Below are positions 48,851-59,464 of a stretch of 64,000 nucleotides of DNA, piece by piece. Made by a program: the position numbers and the translations under genes. The notes under the pieces are model-generated. The model was given only the letters and a program-made list of their open reading frames with translations, was not told where the DNA came from and searched no databases. The stretch is taken from positions 7,747,501-7,811,500 of the forward strand of contig JAFFSR010000136.1 in NCBI GenBank assembly GCA_017163975.1. The letters run 5' to 3'. The DNA is from Anastatus disparis (lineage: Eukaryota > Arthropoda > Insecta > Hymenoptera > Eupelmidae). Position 1 is the first letter of the stretch, and each line of letters opens with the position of its first letter.

Positions 48851-51634
48851 CTATAAACAAGGACGTTTAAGTGATGGTCCAGAATCAACAATATTATTAG
48901 CAGTTAATTTTCTTTTAGGTACCTTTGCAGTAAAAATACATTCAGTAAAATTTTTAAGATCATTATTAGTTAAATATTGAAAAATTTCTTCAGAACATGA
49001 ATCTGGAAATCTTATTTTTGTTGCAAAATTTAATGCTTCTTTAGCAGAATTCAGTAAACCATCTCTGACACAACCTTTTCTAAATTGTAATTTTAAAAAT
49101 TCACCATATATTGGGAAATCATCATTTAAATTGTTAGATGTTAAAATATTTGTAAATTTATCATTTTTTATACACTTTGCCATTTCATTTGAGTCTTTAT
49201 GTAAAATACCATACAATGTAGAGTAACTATTCAATTTAACTTTTTTCATTTTTTCAATTTCTTGTCGACATTTCATGGAGAATTTATCATCTATAGAATT
49301 AAGATCATATTCTTCTTTATCATCAGAATAATCTTCGCTATCATCGTCAGAATAATCTTCTCCATAACGATCATTACTATCCAAATATTGATAATATACT
49401 TGCATGTATGACCGCTCAACTTCATCAATAATATCATAATCTAAAGTCATCATTTTTTTTAAATGTTTTCCAAGTTTAAAAAATATCAATTTATTTTCTA
49501 TAGAATAGAAATTCATAGAGCAAAAAATAGTTTGTTCATCATTATCTTGAATATTAATATCAGCCCCATACTTTAGTAGTTCTGAAACAACTTTACAATA
49601 TTTAATTTTACAAGCTAAATAAAGAGGTGTTTTTCCTTTTTCATCTTGAATATTAGCATCAGCCCCATGATTCAGTAATTCTGAAACAATTTCACAATTT
49701 TCAATTTTACAAGCTAAATGAAGAGGTGTTTTTCCCTCTTTATCTTGAATATTAGAATCAGCCCCATGATTCAGTAATTCTGAAACAATTTTACAATTTT
49801 TGATTTCACAAGCTAAATGAAGAGGTGTGTTTCCTTCTTTATCTTTGACATTAACATTGCAATTAGCTGATAAAAGACTTTTGTATGCAGCTATCAAATT
49901 ATCATAGTATTCATTACTCATTAATACAGAAGCATTATGGAGTATGGAGCTTCCGGAAAATGTACAGCTATTAACATCAGCATTGTATGACATAAGTAAG
50001 TCAAAAATCTCTTTTTGTCTAATGTTAAGCTCTTTTAAACATCTTATTTTTATTAAATTTGGCATATAAGAATATTTAAATTCATCTTTTATAAAATTAT
50101 TACCAAATGTATAATACAAAGGTGTTGCACCAACAATATTTTTAGCATTTACATCAGCCTTATAGTCTAATAGTAATTTAACAATCTCCACTTGATTTTT
50201 ACAATTCTTCATCCAATTTCTTATTTCATCTGTACTATCGAAATATGTTTCTTTTACTTCATTCAGTTCTAAATAATTGTGAAAACTTGCTAAATGAAGA
50301 GGGGTTGATTCCGTTGCATCTTTTGAATTAACATTGGCTCCATTTTGTAATAGTAATTTAACTACTTCTATTTGTCCAAATCCAACAGCAAAATGTAGAG
50401 CTGAGAAACCGGGAAATTTATCACTTTTGAAGTCCACTTTAGTGTCAATTGAAATTTTATTTTCTAAAAACTTGTGGATTAAATCTAAATTGTTTTTAGC
50501 ACAAGCTATATGAAGATGTGAAAGACCCTTTACAGTAGTTGGATTGGTACTTTTTGAAGCATTTGTTAGTAGTGAATCAATAATTTCATTCTTTGTATTG
50601 TCATACACTGAGTTTTTGAAGAGCGATTCCAATGGATCTTTACAGTTATATGAAGTACTATCACATACAATAATATGATCGTGTGTAAAGTTAATTCCAT
50701 TTTGTTTTGAATGATACCATTGTTCAATGATTACAGGATCATCTCTCATGCATGTAATATGGAATTCAGAAAGGGCCCTATTGTTATCAAATGTTGAAAA
50801 ATCAAAGAAATCAGAATAAAATTTAAATTGATGAATAATTGCATTTATATTTTCTAATTTTTTATCGAGTTCAATTTTTGAATTGCAATAACTTTCATTT
50901 TGCTTCTTGTCAATTTGTACCTGAATTTTTTCCTTAGTTTCATGAGCTAACTGAAGAGCTGTTAAGCCATTTGAACTTTTTATTAAATTATTGGCACCTT
51001 CCCACAGAAGATATTCAACTATTTCTAGACAAAAATTATTAACAGCAAAATGTAATGGTGTGTAACCAGGAAAGTCAGTGTATAACCAAGAGTTTGATTT
51101 TACTGTGCTATCAATAGAGATTCCAAGATTTATAAAATCTTTTATAACATTTAAACTGCTTCTTTGACAAGCTATAAAAAACGTGGTAATAAAATTTTCT
51201 TTAAAATCATCAAAATTTTTATTCTCTCCAGCATTACAATAATAAGAATTGGATAATAACAAATCAACTATATTAAACTGCTTATTTTTCATAGCTAAGC
51301 ATATTGGTATATCATCACCATCTTTTTTATCATAAATTGAAATACCTTTATCCAATAATTTTTTTACTATATCAATATCATTAAGACTAACTGTATAATA
51401 CAACAGAGTGTGATTATTATTAGTTTTTGGAACCTGGCCTAATTTGGAAATTCTATCCAAAAGAAAGTGAATAATATCTTTATGACCTTGCTGAAGAGCT
51501 TTAATCAATAAGTTGTAGCCAAACCAATCATCAAATCCTTTTGTATAAACATTGGATGATAATATATGTGTAACTTTTTCTAGATTACCTTCTGTAACTG
51601 CCAATAGTAAATCTTCTTTAGACTGAGATTCCAT
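48851..51634 (-). CDS. Single-exon ankyrin-repeat protein with PRANC/F-box-like tail
   Basis: A 927-residue intronless frame; the start is the ATG at 51634-51632. Roughly a dozen ankyrin repeats run from the N-terminus to about residue 690, including three almost identical 33-residue units (49550-49846). An acidic Asp/Ser/Tyr stretch follows at about residue 745-775. The C-terminus holds an F-box-like core, FPDSCSEEIFQYLTNNDL, then a basic tail with PKRK. Ankyrin repeats plus such a tail is the layout of ANK-PRANC proteins of poxviruses, Wolbachia and parasitoid wasps, in which the tail recruits SCF ubiquitin ligase. By analogy this would be an ubiquitin-ligase adaptor that picks substrates through its ankyrin array; that is inference. 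It is head-to-head with RpSA. A decayed paralogue lies at 59670-61552. No signal peptide or membrane segment is seen. An unrelated ankyrin family with a chance F-box-like tail remains possible. Confidence 0.85.
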   Translation of the reverse strand: MESQSKEDLLLAVTEGNLEKVTHILSSNVYTKGFDDWFGYNLLIKALQQGHKDIIHFLLDRISKLGQVPKTNNNHTLLYYTVSLNDIDIVKKLLDKGISIYDKKDGDDIPICLAMKNKQFNIVDLLLSNSYYCNAGENKNFDDFKENFITTFFIACQRSSLNVIKDFINLGISIDSTVKSNSWLYTDFPGYTPLHFAVNNFCLEIVEYLLWEGANNLIKSSNGLTALQLAHETKEKIQVQIDKKQNESYCNSKIELDKKLENINAIIHQFKFYSDFFDFSTFDNNRALSEFHITCMRDDPVIIEQWYHSKQNGINFTHDHIIVCDSTSYNCKDPLESLFKNSVYDNTKNEIIDSLLTNASKSTNPTTVKGLSHLHIACAKNNLDLIHKFLENKISIDTKVDFKSDKFPGFSALHFAVGFGQIEVVKLLLQNGANVNSKDATESTPLHLASFHNYLELNEVKETYFDSTDEIRNWMKNCKNQVEIVKLLLDYKADVNAKNIVGATPLYYTFGNNFIKDEFKYSYMPNLIKIRCLKELNIRQKEIFDLLMSYNADVNSCTFSGSSILHNASVLMSNEYYDNLIAAYKSLLSANCNVNVKDKEGNTPLHLACEIKNCKIVSELLNHGADSNIQDKEGKTPLHLACKIENCEIVSELLNHGADANIQDEKGKTPLYLACKIKYCKVVSELLKYGADINIQDNDEQTIFCSMNFYSIENKLIFFKLGKHLKKMMTLDYDIIDEVERSYMQVYYQYLDSNDRYGEDYSDDDSEDYSDDKEEYDLNSIDDKFSMKCRQEIEKMKKVKLNSYSTLYGILHKDSNEMAKCIKNDKFTNILTSNNLNDDFPIYGEFLKLQFRKGCVRDGLLNSAKEALNFATKIRFPDSCSEEIFQYLTNNDLKNFTECIFTAKVPKRKLTANNIVDSGPSLKRPCL
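49550..49846 (-). repeat. Three 99-bp ankyrin units in tandem
   Basis: Three exact-length 99-bp copies (starting at about 49550, 49649 and 49748), each encoding one 33-residue ankyrin repeat with a GKTPLHLAC-type core. They differ from each other by far less than from other repeats in the protein, so they arose recently. Copy B of the gene has only one. Confidence 0.9.
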
Positions 51635-52888
51635 TGTTTCCAATTGAATCTATAATATGTGCACATCAGTAACTAGAAAAAAATATTAAATATTAAATTG
51701 ATTGTACTTCAATATTTTATTTGTTCGATTTAAATTATTTATTTTAATTTATCTAATTTCAATAAACATTTGTTAGTTAAGAATTTGGTTGAGTATCACA
51801 GTTTTATATTTTACTAGAAAATCATTTAATTATTTTCTCGTAATTTTTTATTTAAATGAAAAACTATGTATTTATTATTTAATAATTGATTTTAAAAAAT
51901 TAAAAAGTTACTTTGATTAAAAGAAATGCAATACGAAAGTTTATTTTTACTTACGTTTTTTTTACAATTATAATGTATTTTTTATTTATATACAAAAGCT
52001 TGTCGTGATGTCTGAAATTTTAAAAAATTATTTCTCCAGATTTTATTATTAATTAATACTTCTTATCTAGATCTATTTCCTTTGAATATAACTATGTATA
52101 AATTATAAAATCTCCTTAAAAAAATTAATTTCTATAACTAAAATCCGTTAACCCAAACTAATTTCTCTCAAGTACAAAATTTTTTTGTCTCTTACTGCAG
52201 CAGACGACGCGAAAGATACAACCTATCAAAATTCATCAAATTTCCCTCTTTCGATTTAGGTTGTTGGACAACGCGCATGTAACACGTGAGATGTTAATTA
52301 TTTTTGTTAATTTAATTTAAAACTAGCTATTTTAATTTGATGAAACTTTATTTTTATTAAAATTAATTATTTATACATTAAATTTAAAAATTTCAATGTA
52401 TAAATATGTTATTTAAAGTATTATTTTGAAAATTTGTAGCTGTATATAACCTTCAAATATTTGTTTTTATAAAATAAATACATATTTTCATCCAAAGAAA
52501 ATATAAGATATCCTTGTTATCAATTATAATATGTAATTAATTGATAGAAATAAATTTTACTTATACGAAAAGATGATAATTTTTATGAAATAGTTTGAGG
52601 TTAGAGTATGTAGTGTAAATATATTTCCCAGTCGTTATTTCGTTATCGTTTCTTTAAAGTATTTATAAAAAATCATTCAAAGGACTGACATTTTTAAATT
52701 AATTAATTTTTTTTTTAAAGTATATAAACTTGTTTTTACATATTTTCTAAGTGTATAAATTGAAATGTATCAATAGACATTTAAAATTTTAAATCACAAT
52801 CTGTACAATTTCTTGACCTTTGAAATTATAAAAATTTACTATCTTACTATTATTGTAGGTTGATTTGTAACTTAACTTCAACAAAAAA
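51635..52888. other. Divergent intergenic region, ankyrin gene and RpSA
   Basis: About 1.25 kb between two genes transcribed away from each other. The first ~400 bp (to about 52030) is duplicated upstream of the ankyrin pseudogene (61555-61930). A small CpG-containing patch at about 52195-52290 may be the RpSA promoter. A TTATTGTAG acceptor ends near 52858, just before the RpSA ATG, which suggests a 5' UTR intron for RpSA. Confidence 0.45.
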
Positions 52889-54806
52889 ATGTCAGGAGGT
52901 CTTGAAGCGTTAGCCCTCAGAGAGGAAGATGTTACTAAAATGTTAACAGCAAGTACACACTTGGGAACTGAAAATGTTAACTTCCAAATGGAACAGTACG
53001 TCTACAAAAGACGTGTTGATAGTAAGTGAAATTTTTTATCATTGTTAAGCATGCACTATTTTCCAATATTGTGCATACTGATTATGTTACTTACTATTTC
53101 TTGATAAAAATTACAAAATTTGAATTATGTATGTTTTAGGTGCTGGAGTGAACATCATCAACTTACGCCGAACATGGGAGAAACTTCTTTTGGCAGCTCG
53201 TGCTATTGTTGCTATTGAACACCCAAGTGAAGTGTTTGTCATTAGTTGTCGTCCATTTGGTCAGCGTGCTGTGCTAAAATTTGCTGCCCACACTGGTGCT
53301 ACTCCTATTGCTGGACGTTTCACTCCTGGTGCTTTCACTAATCAGATCCAGGTATAAATTATAATTTTAAAAATAATATTACTTTTAATATTAGAATTAA
53401 AAAAACTCTTCTGAATCACAATCATACACTTATGATTAGAAAATGAAACTGTTGATTTAAAATGGCTTAATTTTTGCCAAAATACAATATTATAATTTTT
53501 TTTATTCAATTCTATTAGACATGTCTGTAAACGCTTGTTATATTACAGGCTGCATTCAGAGAGCCAAGGTTACTCATAGTAACAGACCCAACTACTGATC
53601 ATCAACCTATTACAGAAGCTAGCTATGTAAACATTCCCGTTATTGCTTTCTGTAACACTGACTCGCCTCTGCGATTTGTTGACATTGCTATTCCTTGCAA
53701 TAACAAGGGTCCACACAGTGTTGGTCTCATGTGGTGGTTGCTAGCCCGTGAAGTCCTTCGTCTCCGAGGATCAATCCCACGGGAACATAAATGGGATGTT
53801 GTTGTAGATCTTTTCTTCTACAGGGACCCTGAAGAGGTATTAACAAAATTTTCATTGCAAATGTATTTTAATATTTGTGTGACTTCAATATACTATCTTA
53901 TTTTAATTGTTCAAAATAATTTTCATTACTTTTCATTATTAAAAATGTAACAATCGTTATACATAAAATTATTTTTCTAAATGGTGGAAACGTATACTAT
54001 TTAATATATCCAAAAACTCCTCAGGTTTATTTGCTTTATATATAACGTTAATTAATAAACAGACATATGTATTATAACGTTTTTTTAACTATTAAAAGTT
54101 TTTTGCAGTAAACGTGTAAATTCAAGTATCTAGTTGTTTGCATTTTCTATATTCATGATGATACACTTATGTCCAGAATAAAATCTGTTGGTACATAATG
54201 GCTTAATCTTTGCTGATTTTTTACAATCATTATAAATTTTTTGTCTAAATGAATTTAATATTTTATTAATTTCTACGATTCATTTTTTTTCAGGCTGAAA
54301 AGGAAGAACAAGCAGCTAAAGAACTGACACCAGCAGTTAAAGAATATGTACCAGTAGCAGATCCACTGCCTACAGAAAATTGGTCGAATGATGTTGATCC
54401 CAATGCCCCACCTACAGAAAATTGGGCAGATGATGTACCAACTGCACCTGTTGCTGCAGCACCTGCAGCACCAGCAGCAGCCGCACCAGCACCATTCCAA
54501 CCAAGCAATGATTGGGGAACAGTAAGTTAAAATAAATAAAAAAAGTTTATTACATTTTTAAAATATTTATCGTATTAGTATTACTTTGCTGTGATTAAAA
54601 AATTATTAACTAATTAAATTAACAAATTAAGATTCATCGTTAAAATAAAATTATATTCCTAATAAATATTATTAAATTTAGCAATTATTGAGAAAATTTA
54701 TTAACTATTCTTTTAGGTACCGGCTCAAGAAGATTGGTCAAGCCCAGCACAGACTGTAGATATTCCATCTCAAAGCTGGGGAGGTACCAACAACAGTAGT
54801 TGGTAA
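52889..54806 (+). CDS. RpSA: 40S ribosomal protein SA (stubarista/laminin receptor)
   Basis: A uS2-family protein of the small ribosomal subunit, needed for late 18S rRNA processing and 40S assembly in the cytoplasm. Exons are 52889-53021, 53140-53351, 53549-53836, 54294-54521 and 54717-54806, giving 316 residues. The uS2 core occupies about residues 15-210, with hallmark stretches [30 protein letters not shown] and a conserved [16 protein letters not shown] segment. The eukaryote-specific acidic, Ala/Pro-rich tail carries repeated (P)TENW-DDV units and a final W. Intron 3 carries a probable C/D snoRNA and intron 2 a degenerate relative. A poly(A) signal follows 60 bp after the stop. The slightly long protein reflects the tail. 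Confidence 0.97.
53421..53485 (+). ncRNA. Degenerate relative of the RpSA intron snoRNA
   Basis: This part of RpSA intron 2 is clearly related to 54155-54234 in intron 3 (shared ATACACTTATG, and ATGGCTTAAT followed by a T run). The antisense segment ATGGCTTAATTTTTG would still pair with 18S rRNA using one G-U pair. It lacks a proper D box (CCAA follows instead of CTGA), and the C box is at best a variant ATGATTA. It is probably a dead or decaying copy. Confidence 0.35.
54155..54216 (+). ncRNA. Candidate C/D-box snoRNA in RpSA intron 3
   Basis: A C box ATGATGA at 54155-54161 and a D box CTGA at 54213-54216 enclose an insert whose last 15 nt, ATGGCTTAATCTTTG, are perfectly complementary to CAAAGATTAAGCCAT near the 5' end of eukaryotic 18S rRNA. 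Antisense sequence directly upstream of a D box, in an intron of a ribosomal-protein gene, is the standard layout of a methylation-guide snoRNA. The D+5 rule points to the G of CAAAGA. Weak points are the absence of a clear terminal stem, the short length, and the lack of an obvious C'/D' pair. Confidence 0.6.
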
Positions 54807-54866
54807 ACAATGATGCTATCAAAACACATTAAAAAATAATGACATTATTTTGTACATTGAATTTTT

Positions 54867-54872
54867 AATAAA
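54867..54872 (+). terminator. Poly(A) signal of RpSA
   Basis: AATAAA 60 bp after the RpSA stop codon, well placed for a short ribosomal-protein 3' UTR. Confidence 0.65.
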
Positions 54873-54899
54873 ACTTTAAGAAGTTTTAACCAAAAGATT

Positions 54900-55866
54900 T
54901 TATTTTCTTTTGCTATTGTCTTTTTGTTAGTTTTAAAAATAATTTTTTTTTATGTTATTATATAATTATTAACTCATAATTAGTTCATAATTATAACATA
55001 ATGCATTAAAAAAAATTTTTTTTGGATTATTAGCATAATATTCTCTTCATCAGTAATAGTATTTACCTTTTCATAGACTTTAAATGGATACATATACAAT
55101 ATGAATTATATTAGTTAGAAATAATTTATACAATTACTCTTTTAAAAGTAGGATTTTCATTTCTGGTTTATAAAAGAAATTTGATTAAACAAAATAACGT
55201 ATTGTTATTTTAAAAATTTATAAAGAAGGACCTTCAGATAAAAATATTCCTATCAGTACATATTGACCTTTGAATTTATCATACTAATTTCAAAAAGATT
55301 TGATGAAAAGATTTATAAAACTCAAATAGTCTTCAGAATCTTACCAGTACATCAAATATATTTGGAGCAGAATCTATTATTCTAGTAAGTGAAGCTGAAA
55401 TGTTTTTAAGCTACTGTATTTGTAATTACAGCATGAGTAAACTTGATTTTAACTCTTCTTTATGATCTGCAAAATGCTCAGGATTTGCCTAGTTGAATCC
55501 AGGACTCAAATAAGATTCATATAAATAAATAGATATAAACTTGATTTATTAAATATAAAATAAAAATTCTTTTAATATAAAATAAAAATACTCTATTGTG
55601 TAGCGTAAATTACTTAAACATTTTTACAAGGGATACAGAAATTAAGATCTAAATTGGTGTACTAAATAAAGTCATTTAAATAGACTTTGGTTTACAGTAA
55701 AGAATTAGTGTATCAATACGTAAACTATTAACAGCTTCTGTTGAAGAATTTGATAAATTAATATATGTAATATTTATATCGTATTTCAAAGTTTTTCTAT
55801 ATCAAATAATTATAAACAAAGACATAAATCAAATTTATTCATTTATTTTAAATAATCATCAATTTG
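54900..55866. other. AT-rich intergenic sequence
   Basis: No gene, RNA or transposon end recognised. An ATATAAAATAAAAAT phrase is repeated at about 55553-55592. Confidence 0.45.
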
Positions 55867-55878
55867 AAGATATTTATT

Positions 55879-56080
55879 TTTTTTTAAATTTTATATAATG
55901 TCGCTGTATTTATAATATCATTGTGATTCTCATTGGCGACGGAGGTTTGTCAATGTATTTGTGAACAAAGCTCATGTATCGTACAGTGGTGCTTATATCA
56001 TTTGGCCGAGATCGGGATTCGAACTTAAGTCCTTGAGAATACGAATCCAACATTCTACCGAGTGAGCCATTGGCAACCTC
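55879..56080 (-). mobile_element. tRNA-derived SINE
   Basis: Read on the minus strand, the 5' part is tRNA-like, with a pol III A box TGGCTCACTCGG (56069-56058) and a B box AGTTCGAATCCC (56025-56014). An unrelated body follows, then an A-rich tail (the T run at 55879-55886 on the plus strand). The insertion is flanked by a 12-bp duplication AAGATATTTATT (55867-55878 and 56081-56092), as expected for LINE-driven retrotransposition. The tRNA part cannot fold into a proper cloverleaf, so it is not a functional tRNA. Confidence 0.9.
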
Positions 56081-56092
56081 AAGATATTTATT

Positions 56093-57524
56093 AACTGTTA
56101 TATTCTTTATTTAGATTGAATGTATCAAATGTAGTTTACATAAGAAGGTGAACTAGTAACAAACGTAAATAAAAAGAAATTTATAGTATTTTTTATTTAA
56201 TATTTTATTAAATATATTATAGGGTTTAATTATTTTTCTAAGAAACAATACAATTACTAACTCTAAATTAAGGACCGCTAATAAAAACCTTTTTAGGATT
56301 GGAGCTTTTAGTTTTTCTGTTTTATTTAAAAATTATTGAGCTTTTACTTTTTATCTTAAAGTCATATTTCATTTAACATTTTTTTAAGTAAATTAAACAT
56401 TTTCGTATTCATCTTTAAAAAGAATGCACACTGAAATCGCGTTTTTCATCATAAAGTTTAATCCTTTCAATTAAACTTATATCTTAAATAAAAGTAAAAC
56501 ATTTATTTGGTTATTTTTAAAAAATGTTAATATAAATTAATTTACTATTTAAAAAGCAATCACAATATTTTAATTTTTTTGTGAATTTCTACTTTTAAAT
56601 TTAAAAGAGATCTTATTTTATAAAAATTAACAAAACATAATTATTACGTTGCGCTAATTTAAATTCATGTAGATTTTATTGATCAATAAATAAATAATAA
56701 AAATAATAATTAAAATTAACCGATGTCCTTAGGAATCTAAATATCTTCAATTAAAGTAATTCTTTTTCAAGAATGAAAAATGAGAAATTTATACGAATTT
56801 TTAAAAAAAGATAACATTTTGACATTAAAATTAACCAAAAACAATCAATACGTAAGTAGTTTAGTTTTATTGCATCTAATTTTAATAAATAATTTGTCAC
56901 AATGGTTAGATGAATCTATGAATAGATAGGTTGATAGACTTATAGAATCATAGATCGATTGATTTAGGATCATTGAATAGATAGATTTCTGGACCCATGT
57001 GTAAATGAGTCTATTAATCCATTCACTATTTATTTATTCATTTAAGGACCAATCCATCTACCCACGGACTCATGGATCTACCTGCACGTATGGATTTATC
57101 TGTTCATGGACTTTTAAATTCATTTATTCATAAATCCATTGATCCATCAACCCATAGATCCATTTACTTTTCATGTACTTTTCAATATTTAAAAGAAATT
57201 TAGTTTTTCTCATTTATGTACCAATCTATTTTTCTTTCCTTCGTAAATATCTTTGGAGTTAAAACACAGAAGTGTATTTGACGAAACAAATAAAATACAA
57301 AAAACGCATCACGTGCAATAGGTATATAGTTTACACATTGAAAAAAAATTACTGAAATTAAATAAATCAATTACCTAAAATAATCCTAAACAAATATTTA
57401 TATGATTAAAATAAATATTTGCAAAGGACAGATTCGCAATCTATTAAAATATAATTCAATACTTACGTTTGAAATTATGAAATTATTGTATTCTTCTAAC
57501 TTACAAATATTAACATATCAACGT
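56093..57524. other. Intergenic region with a degenerate CCAT minisatellite
   Basis: No gene seen. At about 56910-57180 runs a degenerate array of ATCCAT/ATGGAT-type words (CCATCTACCCA, CATGGATCTACC, TCCATTGATCCATC). The first part is rich in GATAGAT and the second in ATCCAT, so the array partly inverts on itself. Confidence 0.5.
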
Positions 57525-57990
57525 TAGCAACGAAGAACGGGGTATTCGTTTTCAGTTGAAGAAAGGGGTTATTTCGTTTTTAGTTGGAGAAAGGAGCTAT
57601 TTCATTTTTATTTTAAAAAAAGGTTATTTCGGAAAATTTTTTTTAGCAATTTTGTAGTAGTAAACATAACAATGTTGCTATTTATTTAAATAAAAATTCA
57701 TTATTTATTTAGAAAACCTCCAGTATGCAGGATATATAGCATTTAATTTAGATAAGAAGCAATATTGCCAGGGCTATAGCTGAGGTATACCACTACAAAA
57801 TTGCTGAAAAAATTTTTCTTCGAAATAGCCTCTTTTTTTAAATAAAAACAAAATAGCCGCTTTCTTCAATTAAAAATGAAACAACCTGTTCTTTGTCTCA
57901 ACCGTAGATATATTTAAATAAAAACAAAATAGCCCCTTTCTTCATCTAAAAATGAAACAACTTGTTCTTTGTCTCTATATAATTAAATTT
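57525..57990. repeat. Foldback element with a duplicated right arm
   Basis: The left arm (57525-57660, with GAAGAACGGGGTATTCG and AGCAATTTTGTAGTAG) is complementary to the right side (57790-57980, with CTACAAAATTGCT and GAAACAACTTGTTCTTTG). The right arm contains a ~76-bp unit twice (starting at about 57840 and 57916, AAATAAAAACAAAATAGCC). Possibly an old palindromic transposon. Confidence 0.55.
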
Positions 57991-59079
57991 CTCAAAGATT
58001 GCAAATTTCAGACTATGTGGCGTTAAACTTATCTGTAAAAAATTGTATATAATCTGTATAAAACTATGTTCACAATTTTACTAACAATAAAGTAAAGCTG
58101 TATAACTCTCAGTTGGGTAAGTTAAATAAACAAAAAAACTGTTTTATATTTTATGAAATCCTTGTTTCGGTCAACGTACATATGATCAATTGAAAGTGAT
58201 AAAAATATTAAATATTAGAAATAAAATACCATTTTAGTTTTAATATTTAAATTCACATTAATTGTTAATGTTACGACTTTTGATTTTTATATAAACTGAC
58301 AATTATAATTAATTTATAACAAAGCCAAGAAACAATTTGCAGTGTAGATTTAACCCTGGGCCTTTCCCACGATAAAGAAGTACTCAAGTTCAGCCATTCC
58401 CACCAAGGCTATTATATTTCTTTCGTCGATGTATATCTTGTAACTTGCACTTTTTTATTTTTCTATAAATTATTTGAAAAATATTTCCGAATATAATGTA
58501 TTTTTTTTTGTATTTTGTCTATTACAAACTTAATGAGAACCAGAATGACGATAACGTCTTATAGCGTTATGGTACAAATAACTAACCAATAATAAATTAA
58601 GACCCAATAATCACTTTTTAATAAAAATAATGAGTTAAATAATGAGGCTGAAATCTCAGCCTTCTATGGGTTAATAAACGATTTTAGTAACTTTACAATG
58701 AATCCATTATTTTTTTATTTTTAAGAAAATATGACAAATGAATTTTAGGTATTTTAAAATAACAAACAATAAATTAAGGAGATAAAATATTCTAAATAAT
58801 TACTATAGAATTATTTTAAATTTTAATGAAATTTTATTATTTATTAAGCTGTCTGATAATATTTTTATATTGTTGAATATAATACAGTCATCACAAAAGG
58901 ATGTAAAAATAATATTATAAATCATACGGATATGTAACAAATAGTTTTTTGAGATCGTGTTTACGGATTATAAAGTATCCTGTTTGTATCGACGCAGGAT
59001 AGTAATCGATTTTTTATCATCAGAGGTTACTGTTTGCAAAAAAAAACAGACACGTCGCATCTATTATTGCCTCTAACAA
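57991..59079. other. AT-rich intergenic sequence
   Basis: No gene, RNA or mobile element recognised. Confidence 0.4.
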
Positions 59080-59310
59080 AAAAATGCACAAATCACACTT
59101 GCAAACAAGATTGATACATTTGTATTCCTTTGATGCGAAGATTAGCATATTTAAAATGTCTCACGAAAACTAACACATTTCAACGCTGTCCCTTAAACAA
59201 TAATAAATTTTAACAATATTCCGTCAAATTCACGGCAGTTTTATTAGCAAGTTTTCAAATGTGCTATTTTTCAAAACACAAAATGAAATTTGCTACTTTT
59301 CGTTAGAGAC
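59080..59310. repeat. Left edge of duplicated segment, copy B
   Basis: The counterpart of 46490-46750. It joins directly to sequence matching 48685 onward, showing that copy B lacks the ~1.9 kb found between these points in copy A. Confidence 0.68.
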
Positions 59311-59464
59311 GGCATACATTTAAATGATTGTAGCTGTAAAGTATGTTGACGAATTTAAAAAAAAATAAATGTTCTATTATTTCAAAATTACAATTATTAT
59401 TTTTTAAACTTTACAATGATAAGTATTAAAAAAGTTGCTAAAAAATACTTTTATAATTCTTTCT

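Noticed and set aside
51634..51643. An ankyrin protein start three codons further upstream
   Set aside because: The upstream codon is TTG, not ATG. The first ATG is at 51634-51632.
54273..54508. Cys/Trp-rich and Gly/Ala-rich proteins on the minus strand
   Set aside because: They are antisense to RpSA exon 4, whose sense frame is clearly the conserved one; the odd composition comes from the Ala/Pro codons.
55990..56080. A functional tRNA gene on the minus strand
   Set aside because: A and B boxes are present, but no proper cloverleaf or acceptor stem forms. The 12-bp target duplication and A-rich tail show it is the head of a SINE.
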